In this document: positions 52,670 through 61,776 of the stretch, in pieces | Position numbering within the stretch: the first letter of the stretch is position 1 | How the letters are laid out: each line of letters starts with the position of its first letter | DNA from: Marinobacter sp. | GTDB lineage: Bacteria; Pseudomonadota; Gammaproteobacteria; Pseudomonadales; Oleiphilaceae | Assembly (NCBI GenBank): GCA_018402255.1 | Contig: JAGYIS010000010.1 | Span: 62,001-126,000 of the forward strand | Reading direction: 5' to 3' | DNA: 64,000 nt | The notes under the pieces: model-generated | Seen by the model: the letters and a program-made list of their open reading frames with translations, nothing else | Told to the model about the DNA's origin: nothing | Databases searched by the model: none | Translations under genes and position numbers: made by a program

Positions 52670-53255
52670 TACCAGCCAATTCCAACAAATCGCCAGCAAC
52701 CTGCCAAACCTCGCCCATCTTTTTCGGTGGTTCAACCGTGGCCGGCATCTCAACCGGATCTCAGAACCAGTATTGTGGGAAGAGCTTGAGCGCAACCTCG
52801 ACGACTATGTGGCCATTTTTACCGCACTGGGTTTTGACCTTCGCCTTGATGGCCGGGGCTTCGCCTGGTTCCATCAGGACGACGGCAGTAGCAATACAAA
52901 CAAAGCCACCCGGCAACTGGCCCTGTTGTTCATGGTCATCTTTGATACTCAAGCGGATGCCGGCATTCCGCTGATGAAATTCGAGCATTGGCGAATCGAT
53001 CAAACCCTGCTGACAACGGTTTTCGAGCAACACCAGGACTTGCTGAAGGCAGAAGAGCTGGATCTGTCCGGGCTTGTGAGCCAGATGAGAACCGCAGAAA
53101 ACTTCGGCTTTGCCCGTTACGATGGCGGAGCCTGGCAGCTGTTGCCTGCTGTGTCTCGTTACTTGGATCATTACGAAGAACTGGCCAGCCAGGTGGATCA
53201 GGATGAAGATATGTCCTGGGCTGGAGATCAGAACGACGAGGATTATTCCCTATGA
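52662..53255 (+). CDS. Wadjet JetB-like (DUF4194/MukE-like)
   Basis: The 197-residue product starts with GTG and has the small winged-helix layout expected of the KITE subunit: LERNLDDYVAIFTALGFDLRLDGRGFAWF and KATRQLALLFMVIFDTQ. It overlaps JetA by eight bases and JetC by four (ATGA). KITE subunits bind the kleisin and DNA. Confidence 0.7.
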   Translation: MSNTSQFQQIASNLPNLAHLFRWFNRGRHLNRISEPVLWEELERNLDDYVAIFTALGFDLRLDGRGFAWFHQDDGSSNTNKATRQLALLFMVIFDTQADAGIPLMKFEHWRIDQTLLTTVFEQHQDLLKAEELDLSGLVSQMRTAENFGFARYDGGAWQLLPAVSRYLDHYEELASQVDQDEDMSWAGDQNDEDYSL

Positions 53256-56023
53256 GTTCCGATTACGGATTCCAGCAGCTGGTACTTCTCAACAGCGCCG
53301 GCTATGAGCGCGCAGAGCTCCCTCTGGATGAGTCAGTTTCTCTCATTGCCCCCAACAATACTGGCAAAACCAGCCTGATCAATGCCCTGCAATACCTGCT
53401 GATTATCGACAAGCGGCACCTGGATTTTGGTGCCCACGACAAAGACAAAGCGAGACGTTTCTACTTCCCATCCAATAGCAGCTATATCCTGCTGGAAGTC
53501 ACTTTGCCTGAATCCGGCTCAGTGGTGCTCGGGTGTGTGGGCAAGGGGTTTAGCCATGACTACGCCTATTTTGCCTATCGGGGCCCTCTGAAAATTGAGG
53601 AGTACAGACTGGACAATGGCAAGCTGGTGACGCAGCCACAGCTGTTGGAGCAGCTGGCTCAACATGGGCGAACGGCCAATTTCTACTCATCGACTGAGTT
53701 TGCCGAAATGGTCTACGGCGGTGCCCGTAAGCGGGGACAGACCAGCTCCGAATTTACGGTTTTCCGGCTCGAGAACCGCAAGGATGCAAATGCCTACCGT
53801 CAGGTTCTTACCCGGACCCTACGTCTCGACAAACTCAGTTCCGGCGAAGTAAAACGTCACCTGCTGCAGATCTTCAGCCGCCAGCTACCGGACTCTGTCG
53901 TAGATTTCAAACAGGAATGGGACAAGGCCTTCGCAGAGGTGAACCAGGATCGGGAACAATACCGAGCCGCCAAAAATCAGCAAACACTGATCGACGAGCT
54001 GGAACGCCAGCAGGACGAACGACTCGCTATCAGAGGCCGGATCATTGCCCACAGACCGCTTATCGACGATGGCCTGCAACGCTGGCAAGACCATTACCAG
54101 ACACAAAGCGAAAACCTTCAGCATCAGAATGAGAGATTGAAAACGCAGGAAGCGGAATTGCTTCAGAAGGACAGGGACCAAACCCGTCGCCAAAGTGAAC
54201 TCAATCAGCAGCTGGCCGCATTGAATAAGAATGAGCAGCGCCGTGACGAACTGGAGAACCGGTTTGCCCTGATCCAGGATCGCAACCAGCTCGTGCAACA
54301 ACTTGCCAGTGCCACCGAAGAGCGCGACCGTCAGATTGCCCTGCTGGCCAATGCCCATGGGCAGTCTGCTGTCGCCACTGACCATCAGCTCCGGCGCGAG
54401 GAACAGGAGCTCTCGGCACTTCGCAAGGAACAGGAAACGCTTTCAGACAACCTTTACCTCACGCTCAAACAACACCTCCCCGAGGACCAGCTCAGTGTAC
54501 TCAACCGGGGGCTCAACCGGGAACTGCTTACCCTGCCCCCGGGAGACTATCAACTGGATTCCGGCCAGCTTCGACAATGGCTGAAGGACATGTCCGCCCA
54601 CCGTTTTGAGCTTCCCGGGCTAAATCTCTCTGTTGAATATCAAGCCCCGCAGCATCAACAGCGATCAGACGACGAGATTGCTCAACTGATTGATGACTGC
54701 CAGACCCGGCTCCAGCAATTGCAGGAACAGAAGGCAGCCACCCGGGAAATGGACAGCCAGAAGAGGCGCAAAGCGGAACTGGAGCAGGAAGTAAAAAGCC
54801 TGGAAAAAGATCTGGAACAGTTTGACGAGCTGACTCATCTTCAGAATTCCCGCCCAGATCGTTTAAAAGAAGTGGCAGCAGCCAACGAGGAACTGGCCGA
54901 GATTGATCAAGCCCAGAGACAGGCCAGCACACGGCAGCAAATGCTGAGGGATCAGGTTCAGGAACTGACCAACAAGAGACAGACCCTAGACGCAGCTCAC
55001 CAGGAGATAGATCGCATTCGCCAGAACCGGGGCGACACCGAGGATCAGTTCAACTGGCTCGCCGACCTCCCCCATACCCCCTGGGTAAGCGACCCCGAGC
55101 TATCGCTCGACCAGTTGGCGCAGACGCTGCGGGACTATCAGCGGGACTGCCATCAACTAAGAGAACTGGACCGGGATCTGCGTCAACGGCGCATCTTGCT
55201 GCATAGCGGTGGGCTAACCAAGTTCCAGTATGCTCCCAATGAGGAAGAAGAAATCCGGTTGATGGTGGAGTTTCGCCATCACCTGGCCCGGGAGGCAGAA
55301 GCACTGGAAAAGAAAGCCCGCAGTGCCGTGGTCACTGTGACGGCCAGCCTCCGGGATCTTCGCGGCAACCTGCACTCATTCGAAAATGCCATGCATGAAT
55401 TCAATCGGCTTATCAGCCGCAGGAAACTGTCCGACCTCAAGGTATTCCGAATTCAGCCGGTTCAAGAAAGTCATCTGGTGGAAGCCATCGACCTGCTGAT
55501 CCAGACGGCAGAAAAAGTGGAGTCCGGTGAATCCTTCGAGCTATTCAATCAGTCCAGCGTACTGGACGACCGACAGCTTGACCACGCCCGCCAGTTACTG
55601 ATCGACGAAGGTAGCGCACGCCAGGGCCTGAAGGTTGCCGATTTGTTTCGCCTCACCTTCGAGCTGGGCAAAGAGAACCAGGCTGTAGAAAGCTTTAATG
55701 ACATCGACAGCGCAGCCTCCAACGGAACCGTGCTAATGGCCAAGCTGGTCACCGGGCTGGCCATGCTACACCTGATGCAGGACAAGACCCGCAATATCCA
55801 GGCGTTGTGCTACCTGGATGAAGCCCTGGCCCTGGATGCTGCGAACCAGAGGAGCCTGATCAAAACAGCTTCCGAATTCGGTTTCGCGCTAATGTTCGCT
55901 TCGCCTTCACCGTTGATTACCGCCCACTACTGCGTGCCTATCCAGCAGATGAGCAACGGAATGAACCATATCAGCCGCAAACACTGGCAGATTCTGCAGC
56001 CTCTTGAAGCTGTCGAGGCATGA
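53252..56023 (+). CDS. Wadjet JetC-like SMC ATPase (MukB/MksB-like)
   Basis: The 923-residue protein has Walker A APNNTGKTS at residues 33-41, long Glu/Gln-rich coiled coils (about 230-700), and near the C terminus LCYLDEALALDAANQ, the Walker B and D-loop region of SMC-type ATPases. This is the motor that extrudes and senses DNA in Wadjet. It is co-translated with JetB and followed closely by JetD. Plasmid restriction is the known role of the family. Confidence 0.8.
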   Translation: MSSDYGFQQLVLLNSAGYERAELPLDESVSLIAPNNTGKTSLINALQYLLIIDKRHLDFGAHDKDKARRFYFPSNSSYILLEVTLPESGSVVLGCVGKGFSHDYAYFAYRGPLKIEEYRLDNGKLVTQPQLLEQLAQHGRTANFYSSTEFAEMVYGGARKRGQTSSEFTVFRLENRKDANAYRQVLTRTLRLDKLSSGEVKRHLLQIFSRQLPDSVVDFKQEWDKAFAEVNQDREQYRAAKNQQTLIDELERQQDERLAIRGRIIAHRPLIDDGLQRWQDHYQTQSENLQHQNERLKTQEAELLQKDRDQTRRQSELNQQLAALNKNEQRRDELENRFALIQDRNQLVQQLASATEERDRQIALLANAHGQSAVATDHQLRREEQELSALRKEQETLSDNLYLTLKQHLPEDQLSVLNRGLNRELLTLPPGDYQLDSGQLRQWLKDMSAHRFELPGLNLSVEYQAPQHQQRSDDEIAQLIDDCQTRLQQLQEQKAATREMDSQKRRKAELEQEVKSLEKDLEQFDELTHLQNSRPDRLKEVAAANEELAEIDQAQRQASTRQQMLRDQVQELTNKRQTLDAAHQEIDRIRQNRGDTEDQFNWLADLPHTPWVSDPELSLDQLAQTLRDYQRDCHQLRELDRDLRQRRILLHSGGLTKFQYAPNEEEEIRLMVEFRHHLAREAEALEKKARSAVVTVTASLRDLRGNLHSFENAMHEFNRLISRRKLSDLKVFRIQPVQESHLVEAIDLLIQTAEKVESGESFELFNQSSVLDDRQLDHARQLLIDEGSARQGLKVADLFRLTFELGKENQAVESFNDIDSAASNGTVLMAKLVTGLAMLHLMQDKTRNIQALCYLDEALALDAANQRSLIKTASEFGFALMFASPSPLITAHYCVPIQQMSNGMNHISRKHWQILQPLEAVEA

Positions 56024-56033
56024 GCTCGCCCGA

Positions 56034-56915
56034 ATGAACAGGTCACTCAGAGAAGCATTGGTCAAACTTGAGGATTCCGGCGGAGAATGTCTTGGATCAC
56101 GGTTCACGCCCACACAGAAGCGTGTGCTTGATGAGTTCCTCCGCAGAACCGCATGTGTCACCAAGCTGCGCCAGGGCAATGGCTTCGTTTATCGCATCAG
56201 CAACTCACCGGTGTTTGAGCAACACCTTCGGGAGTTACGGCCCGATGCAGATTCAGCCAACCAAGCTCATCCAGTCCGGGCACAAAACCTCGCGTTTACC
56301 CGGTCCACCAAAGGTCGAAAGAGTTTACACGCCAGGTCTTACCGCCTACTGAAGGCAACAATGCCGGGCGTAACCTGGAATAGTGATAGAGAGTTACTCG
56401 ACCTATGGCAGCTGACATCCATCGCCGGCGCTCTCGCCATCGATATCAGTCGGAATGAAACGCCTCTGGCCACCGACCGTCCCTTGTGGCTCGTGGAAAA
56501 TCAGGGTCTGCTGGATGACACCAGCTGGGTACCTGAAGGCTTGCACGGATCTGTACTCTATTATCAGGGCCAGCTCAGTGAACGGCTGATAGAGTGGCTA
56601 TGCGAGAAAAAACGAAGTCCACGGATTCTTATCTTTCCAGACTACGATGGCGTCGGACTTGAGAACTATGCCCGCCTACGCAAAGCGCTCGGTGACGATG
56701 TCGAACTATGGCTAATGCCTGACTGGAAACGCAAATTGGAGCGCTATGGCAATTCAGAGGTATGGCGAAATAATCTCAAATATGTTGCCAATGCCGAGAC
56801 AAGTTTAAATTTGGATCAGGAACCGGATGAGGTGCTGAAGCTTATTGAGGCCCTTAAGCTGAGCGGTAAGGCGTTAGAGCAAGAGGCTGTATTTTTGGTC
56901 ACAACAGACAACTAA
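56034..56915 (+). CDS. Wadjet JetD-like Toprim nuclease subunit
   Basis: The 293-residue product has a Toprim pattern: LVENQGLL with Glu155, LIFPDYDGVGLENYARL with Asp203 and Asp205, matching the TOPRIM-bearing JetD/MksG subunit that cleaves plasmid DNA. The chain is shorter than many JetD proteins, so an N-terminal domain may be reduced. ATG 56034 follows the JetC stop by 10 bases; an in-frame TTG at 56004 would overlap JetC. It is the last gene before the right attachment site. Confidence 0.75.
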   Translation: MNRSLREALVKLEDSGGECLGSRFTPTQKRVLDEFLRRTACVTKLRQGNGFVYRISNSPVFEQHLRELRPDADSANQAHPVRAQNLAFTRSTKGRKSLHARSYRLLKATMPGVTWNSDRELLDLWQLTSIAGALAIDISRNETPLATDRPLWLVENQGLLDDTSWVPEGLHGSVLYYQGQLSERLIEWLCEKKRSPRILIFPDYDGVGLENYARLRKALGDDVELWLMPDWKRKLERYGNSEVWRNNLKYVANAETSLNLDQEPDEVLKLIEALKLSGKALEQEAVFLVTTDN

Positions 56916-57058
56916 TCACGCTTGTTCAAAATGCCCTGCACATGCAATCGTCCGCTCTTCTGCCACGGATTGAGGCGGATAATATTTTGGGTTTAATTTG
57001 GATATTTTTTGGGTGAGAAAATCAACTAAACAGGAATGACGTACTTCATTGATTTTAA

Positions 57059-57112
57059 AGGGTAAAAATGGAGGCGCGGGTCGGAATCGAACCGGCGTAC
57101 ACGGAGTTGCAG
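57059..57112. repeat. Right attachment site within tRNA-Cys
   Basis: Identical over 54 bp to 20569-20622. It covers the 3' part of tRNA-Cys (T arm, acceptor and CCA) and 10 bases beyond. The tRNA gene continues intact to the right, so this end regenerates the tRNA and the left end is the orphan copy. Confidence 0.85.
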
Positions 57113-57142
57113 TCCGCTGCATAACCACTCTGCCACCGCGCC
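57069..57142 (-). tRNA. tRNA-Cys (anticodon GCA)
   Basis: The 74-base gene has a 7-bp acceptor stem (GGCGCGG / CCGCGCC), encoded CCA, D arm, T loop GGTTCGATTCC and anticodon GCA in the loop CTGCAAC. It is the insertion target of the island, which lies on its 3' side. Confidence 0.95.
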
Positions 57143-57195
57143 GGGTAAGCCTTGATCTGGCTTTTGCTCTCAGGAGGCATTGAGAGACTTGGAAA

Positions 57196-57271
<76 letters not shown>

Positions 57272-57394
57272 TCTTCGTTCAGAGGCGTTGCCTCATCAAC
57301 GGATGCGTATTCTACGGATTACGCCCTAGGCGTCAACACTTTTTTTCAAGTTTCTGTTTTTACAGCAATTGTGAACAAAGTTTAGCCAGACCCC

Positions 57395-58126
57395 TCAGGA
57401 ATTACCGGCACCCAGAGCGTCGGCACCCGCCAGCTGGGCATCACTGTCACAGTTCAGAAAGCTGGAAGTCTGCAGCCAGTTTTGATCGGGATAGTACTTG
57501 AAGACCAGCTGGCCACCTTTGAGGTTGTCCACCACAGACTGAACCACTTTCTGGTCCACTGCCGGGCAACCGTGGCTACGGCCAATACGTCCATACTGGT
57601 CCACCCAGTTATTGTTCACATAATCCGCACCATGAATCACGATAGCCCGCTGCCGTGCGAGGTCGTTGATACCTGGCTCAAGGCCGTCCAGTCGCAGCGA
57701 GTAACCGTGCATACCGCGATAGGATTCACTGGCTTTGAACAACCCGATGCTCGACTGGTGGCTGCCTTCAATGTTCGAGAAAGCCGTTGCTTCGTCGTTA
57801 CCTGAGTTTTTGCCATGGGCGACAAGATCCCGCAGCAAGAGTTCGCCCTGCTCCAGGTCGAAGATCCACATCCGCTCCTGGCTGGAATGCAAAGAGAAAT
57901 CAATCACCGCCAGCCGCTCTGGCATGGCAACACCGTTTGAGATGGCACAGTGGGTGGCTTTAAAAGCTGCCTCGAGCACTTCCGGGTTCAGCTTGGGTGC
58001 AACACTGGCGAGACGGGCAAGTAACTGGTCATCCAATGACTGGGCCTGCGCCGGTACCGCAATAGCTAATGAAAGCGCCAGGCCGGAGAATAATGAAAAA
58101 ACACGTCGATTGTGATGCTTGAGCAT
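57395..58126 (-). CDS. Murein L,D-transpeptidase catalytic-domain family protein
   Basis: The 243-residue protein has a signal peptide (ending VPAQAQS) and the YkuD_2-like block IVIHGADYV...GRSHGCPAVD, in which the SHGC Cys would be the catalytic residue. It probably acts in the periplasm on peptidoglycan cross-links. It stands alone between tRNA-Gly and the divergent thi operon. Confidence 0.8.
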   Translation of the reverse strand: MLKHHNRRVFSLFSGLALSLAIAVPAQAQSLDDQLLARLASVAPKLNPEVLEAAFKATHCAISNGVAMPERLAVIDFSLHSSQERMWIFDLEQGELLLRDLVAHGKNSGNDEATAFSNIEGSHQSSIGLFKASESYRGMHGYSLRLDGLEPGINDLARQRAIVIHGADYVNNNWVDQYGRIGRSHGCPAVDQKVVQSVVDNLKGGQLVFKYYPDQNWLQTSSFLNCDSDAQLAGADALGAGNS

Positions 58127-58287
58127 GCACGTTACCTCGGGATTCAGGAAGATAAGCTACCTGGCTGAAAATATGCCTTATTCTAACAGGGAATTTTGAG
58201 ACGCCAGTCATTCCGTACAATTTTTAACCATTCCCATACAAAGCGCCCGCACTTCAGGGCCTCGCGCCATCGTGCTAGAATTCTCTC

Positions 58288-58385
58288 CACTCAACGGGGT
58301 GCCCTGCATAAGGGCTGAGACCATACCCGCGGAACCTGATCCGGCCGGCGCCTTGGGCACCACTACCGGCGTAGGGATTGAGTCA
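58288..58385 (+). promoter_or_regulatory. TPP riboswitch (THI element)
   Basis: Conserved TPP-aptamer segments are in order: ACGGGGTGCC, GGGCTGAGA, ATACCCGCGGAACCTGATC and GGCGTAGGGA. The element lies about 60 bases upstream of thiB, so thiamine pyrophosphate should repress the thiBPQ transporter. A Gly/Cys-rich pairing segment (GGCGCCTTGGGCACC) sits in the variable arm. Confidence 0.9.
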
Positions 58386-58443
58386 CCACGTTCAGTGGCC
58401 ACCGCGGCGATGTCTGCCCTACCACTGATCAAGGTGCTTGCCC

Positions 58444-59448
58444 ATGTTTCCCCGATACCTGTTTCTCTGGTTTTTAAGTTGCGTTCCCGCATTGGCCGCT
58501 GCAGATCAACAACCCACTCTCAATGTTTATACCCACCCCTCGTTTGCCTCCGAATGGGGCCCGGGCCCGCGTATTAAAGAGGCGTTTGAGCAGCAGTGTC
58601 AGTGCCATCTCCAGTTCACGGTTATGGACAGCGCGGGTGACATTCTGCAGCGGTTGCGACTGGAGGGGCGATCTACCCGGGCCGATGTGATTCTGGGACT
58701 GGATACCGCAACGATGGAAACAGCCCGGCAGACAGGGTTGCTGGCACCACACACTCGCTCACTGATCAATCTGGCGCTGCCGATCCAGTGGCAAGACGAT
58801 CACTTTGTGCCATTCGACTGGGGCTATTTCGCGTTCGTTTACGATACTGAGCAACTGCCAGAGCCGCCCGCCAGCCTCGACGACCTTATTAATGCGCCGG
58901 ATGACCTCAAGATCATTATCCAGGACCCACGCACCAGCACTCCGGGCCTGGGACTATTGCTGTGGATGCACTCGGTTTATGGTGACCAGGCACCGGCGAA
59001 ATGGCAAAAGCTGAAAGGCAAGATTCTTGCGACCACCCAGAGCTGGAGTAATGGATACTTCTCGCTGTTTATGAATGGCGAGGCGCCGTTGATACTCTCC
59101 TATTCCACCTCTCCCGCCTATCATATGGCCATCGACAACACTGACCGCTATCAGGCGGCTGAGTTTGCTGAGGGGCACTACCTGCAAGTGGAGGTTGCAG
59201 CTCTGGTCGCCTCATCACAACAACCGGCGTTAGGCCGAGCCTTCCTCGATTTCATTCTGACGCCAGACTTTCAGCGCCACATTCCGCTGAAAAACGTTAT
59301 GTATCCTGCGATTGACCTTGGGGATGAATTGCCGGCGGTATTCGACCGTCTGATCTCCCCTTCGCGAACACTGTTTATGGCGCCGGCCGATGTCGATCAA
59401 CAGCGACGCCAACTGGTGAATGACTGGCTGGACGCCATGATGCGATGA
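58444..59448 (+). CDS. thiB: Thiamine ABC transporter substrate-binding protein
   Basis: The 334-residue product has a signal peptide (ending LAAADQ) and ThiB-type blocks LNVYTHPSFASEWGPG, ADVILGLD, VPFDWGYFAFVYD and NGEAPLILSYSTSPAYH. It is periplasmic and binds thiamine, TPP or both. A TPP riboswitch precedes it and thiP follows within four bases. ATG 58444 is preferred to a TTG two codons upstream. Confidence 0.9.
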   Translation: MFPRYLFLWFLSCVPALAAADQQPTLNVYTHPSFASEWGPGPRIKEAFEQQCQCHLQFTVMDSAGDILQRLRLEGRSTRADVILGLDTATMETARQTGLLAPHTRSLINLALPIQWQDDHFVPFDWGYFAFVYDTEQLPEPPASLDDLINAPDDLKIIIQDPRTSTPGLGLLLWMHSVYGDQAPAKWQKLKGKILATTQSWSNGYFSLFMNGEAPLILSYSTSPAYHMAIDNTDRYQAAEFAEGHYLQVEVAALVASSQQPALGRAFLDFILTPDFQRHIPLKNVMYPAIDLGDELPAVFDRLISPSRTLFMAPADVDQQRRQLVNDWLDAMMR

Positions 59449-59451
59449 GCG

Positions 59452-61122
59452 ATGCATAAGCTCCCCCCGAAGGCTCCGTTCAGCCACCAAAACTGGCAAC
59501 TGATGCCCGGCGTTGTCTTGGGCCTTGGTTTGATAGCTCTGGTTTTACTGGGCCTGGGCAGCTTGCTGGTAATGGCTGGCCAACTGGATATCGGTTCGGT
59601 TTGGCGTAGCCCCTACCTTAGGGGTGTCGTGGTGTTCACTCTATGGCAAGCGGCGCTATCCGTAGTGCTGAGTCTTTTGTTTGCGCTGCCGGTTGCCCTC
59701 GCCCTGGCCCGTTTCAGTCAGTTTGCCGGTCGGTCACTGTTGCTCAGATTGATGGAGCTGAGCCTGGTCTTGCCCACCATTGTGGCAGTGTCTGGGATCA
59801 TCGGTGTGTACGGTCGCCAGGGTTGGCTGACCTCCTTGATCAGTAACTGGCTTCCTGACCATGGCTGGAATCTGTACGGAGTGAGCGGCATCTTGCTTGC
59901 CCACGTCTTTTTTAACGCGCCGCTGGCCGCACGGATTCTGCTACAGGCCCTGGAGGCTGTTCCCGCGCCCCAGCTAAGAATCGCTTCACAGCTTGGCCTG
60001 CGAGGCTGGTGGCTATGGCGCAGCGTGCAGTGGCCGGTGATTCGTCTGATCTTGCCTGGGTTGGCCGCTCTGGTCTTTACCCTGTGCTTTACCAGTTTCG
60101 CGATCATTATGACCCTGGGCGGCGGGCCAGCGGCTACCACCCTGGAGGTCGCCATTTATCAGGCACTGCGGTTTGAGTTTGACTTTGCGCAAGCCGCGTT
60201 GCTTGCGGTCATTCAACTGGTGATATGCGGCAGCCTCTGGTGGCTGGCGTTCCGCAACCGGATGCAAGGTTCCCTGATGCCAAACCGTCGGTTTGGCCAC
60301 CCGATCTTGCTGCGGTCTTCCCGGCCACAACGATGGCTCGGCGCAGCGCTGCTGGGTGTCTTCTTTGTATTTCTGGCGCTGCCACTGTTAGCCGTTGTTT
60401 TGCGGGGGCTGCCGGCTCTGGTACCGACAACCGGTTCGTCCATGTTGTATTCCCAGTTACTGCCGGCCACCGCCCGCAGTCTGCTTATTGCGGTGCCGGC
60501 TGGAGTGGGCGCAGTGCTGGGCGCATTAATTACCGTGGCGGCGGCCCGAAAGGCCCATGGCCGGTTGGTGATGGCCATTCCCACTGTCACCAGTTACCTG
60601 CCCCTTGTTGTGCCACCGCTGGTGCTGGGCACCGGGCTTTTTCTGCTACTGCGACCAAGCCTCGGTAATACCGCTCAGGGATGGGCACTGGTGTCCTTTA
60701 TCAATGGGCTCATGGCGCTGCCGTTTGTGGTTCAGGTGTTAAGAGGCCCTTTTGCAGATCTGGACCGTTCCAGCCTGCGCATTGCTGATCAACTCGGCGT
60801 GCTGGGCTGGTATCGCTGGCGCTGGCTTTACTGGCCATTGATGCGCAGGCCCATCGCTCTGGGCCTCGCCTACGGTATCGCTTTGTCGATGGGCGACTTC
60901 GGCGTGATTGCGCTGTTTGGTAGCCCAGGGCAGCCCACGCTGCCCGTGCTCATGTACCAACAACTCAGCAGCTACCGAGTCTCGGATGCGGCAGGCACAG
61001 GCCTGTGGTTGCTAAGCCTGTTGGTGCTCATTTTTGTAGTACTGTCGGCGGTTGGACGACCTGTCCATTCCGGGCAGGCAGCAAGAGCCCAATCGCCTAT
61101 CGGGGAACCCAGACATGCTTGA
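59452..61122 (+). CDS. thiP: Thiamine ABC transporter permease
   Basis: This 556-residue membrane protein has two fused permease halves, about six hydrophobic segments each, with EAA-type loops (APQLRIASQLGLRGWWLW and DRSSLRIADQLGVLGWYRW). This matches ThiP. It starts three bases after thiB and overlaps thiQ by eight bases. Confidence 0.9.
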   Translation: MHKLPPKAPFSHQNWQLMPGVVLGLGLIALVLLGLGSLLVMAGQLDIGSVWRSPYLRGVVVFTLWQAALSVVLSLLFALPVALALARFSQFAGRSLLLRLMELSLVLPTIVAVSGIIGVYGRQGWLTSLISNWLPDHGWNLYGVSGILLAHVFFNAPLAARILLQALEAVPAPQLRIASQLGLRGWWLWRSVQWPVIRLILPGLAALVFTLCFTSFAIIMTLGGGPAATTLEVAIYQALRFEFDFAQAALLAVIQLVICGSLWWLAFRNRMQGSLMPNRRFGHPILLRSSRPQRWLGAALLGVFFVFLALPLLAVVLRGLPALVPTTGSSMLYSQLLPATARSLLIAVPAGVGAVLGALITVAAARKAHGRLVMAIPTVTSYLPLVVPPLVLGTGLFLLLRPSLGNTAQGWALVSFINGLMALPFVVQVLRGPFADLDRSSLRIADQLGVLGWYRWRWLYWPLMRRPIALGLAYGIALSMGDFGVIALFGSPGQPTLPVLMYQQLSSYRVSDAAGTGLWLLSLLVLIFVVLSAVGRPVHSGQAARAQSPIGEPRHA

Positions 61123-61729
61123 AGTAAACCAGGTCAGCTTCCGATACCCGGGCGTGACGACAGGCTGGCAGTTCGGCTTTTCTGTGGCTCCCGGCCAGTG
61201 TGTGGCGGTGCACGGCGCAAGCGGCACCGGCAAATCCACACTGCTAAACCTGATTGCAGGCTTCCTCAAACCGGATGCCGGTTCCATTTGTTGGCAGGGA
61301 CAAGCCATTCATGGCCTGCCTCCCTGGCAGCGGCCCGTATCCAGTGTTTTTCAGGATCATAATCTGTTCGAGCACCTGAATGTTGCCACCAATATTGGTC
61401 TTGGGCTGCATCCCGGGATGAAGCTGACCAACGATCAGAAAAACCTGATTGAGTACAACCTGGACCGTACTGGCTTGTCCGGCTTTGGCGATCGGATGCC
61501 CGGCGAATTATCCGGCGGCCAACGACAACGAATCGCGCTGGTGCGCGCGATTTTGCGCCGGCAACCCGTTCTTCTGCTGGATGAGCCCATGACCGGGCTG
61601 GATCCGAAGGCCAGGCACACCCTGAGAAACCTGTTGCTGGAGGAAAAAGCCCGAGGTGTTTCGCTGGTGCTGGCCAGTCACGATGAAGAAGACCGAAAGA
61701 TACTGGCAGACCAAGTGTGGAATCTTTAA
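61115..61729 (+). CDS. thiQ: Thiamine ABC transporter ATP-binding protein
   Basis: From ATG 61115 the 204-residue protein has Walker A GASGTGKST, Q-loop region, signature LSGGQRQR, Walker B LLLDEP and the switch His in LASHDEED. It energises thiamine uptake with ThiB and ThiP. The start overlaps the end of thiP by eight bases. Confidence 0.9.
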   Translation: MLEVNQVSFRYPGVTTGWQFGFSVAPGQCVAVHGASGTGKSTLLNLIAGFLKPDAGSICWQGQAIHGLPPWQRPVSSVFQDHNLFEHLNVATNIGLGLHPGMKLTNDQKNLIEYNLDRTGLSGFGDRMPGELSGGQRQRIALVRAILRRQPVLLLDEPMTGLDPKARHTLRNLLLEEKARGVSLVLASHDEEDRKILADQVWNL

Positions 61730-61776
61730 GCTGATCGCTAACCAAACTGCATGATGGTCAGGGGCGAACTCTTTCT

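Larger units (their letters stand above)
20569..57112. mobile_element. Genomic island of about 36.5 kb integrated in tRNA-Cys
   Basis: Identical 54-bp direct repeats (20569-20622 and 57059-57112) bracket the region. The right copy is the 3' portion of an intact tRNA-Cys gene, the usual target of tyrosine recombinases. Between them are a Xis-like gene plus tyrosine recombinase, lambda O/P-like replication genes, a MobI-like gene, several restriction or defence systems and two toxin-antitoxin-like modules. No virion or type IV secretion genes are visible. The recombinase lies 6.4 kb from the right repeat, with the Wadjet operon between, so nested insertions are possible. Confidence 0.8.

Noticed and set aside
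20569..57112. A complete prophage
   Set aside because: No terminase, capsid, portal, tail or lysis cassette was found; only replication and integration genes resemble phage.
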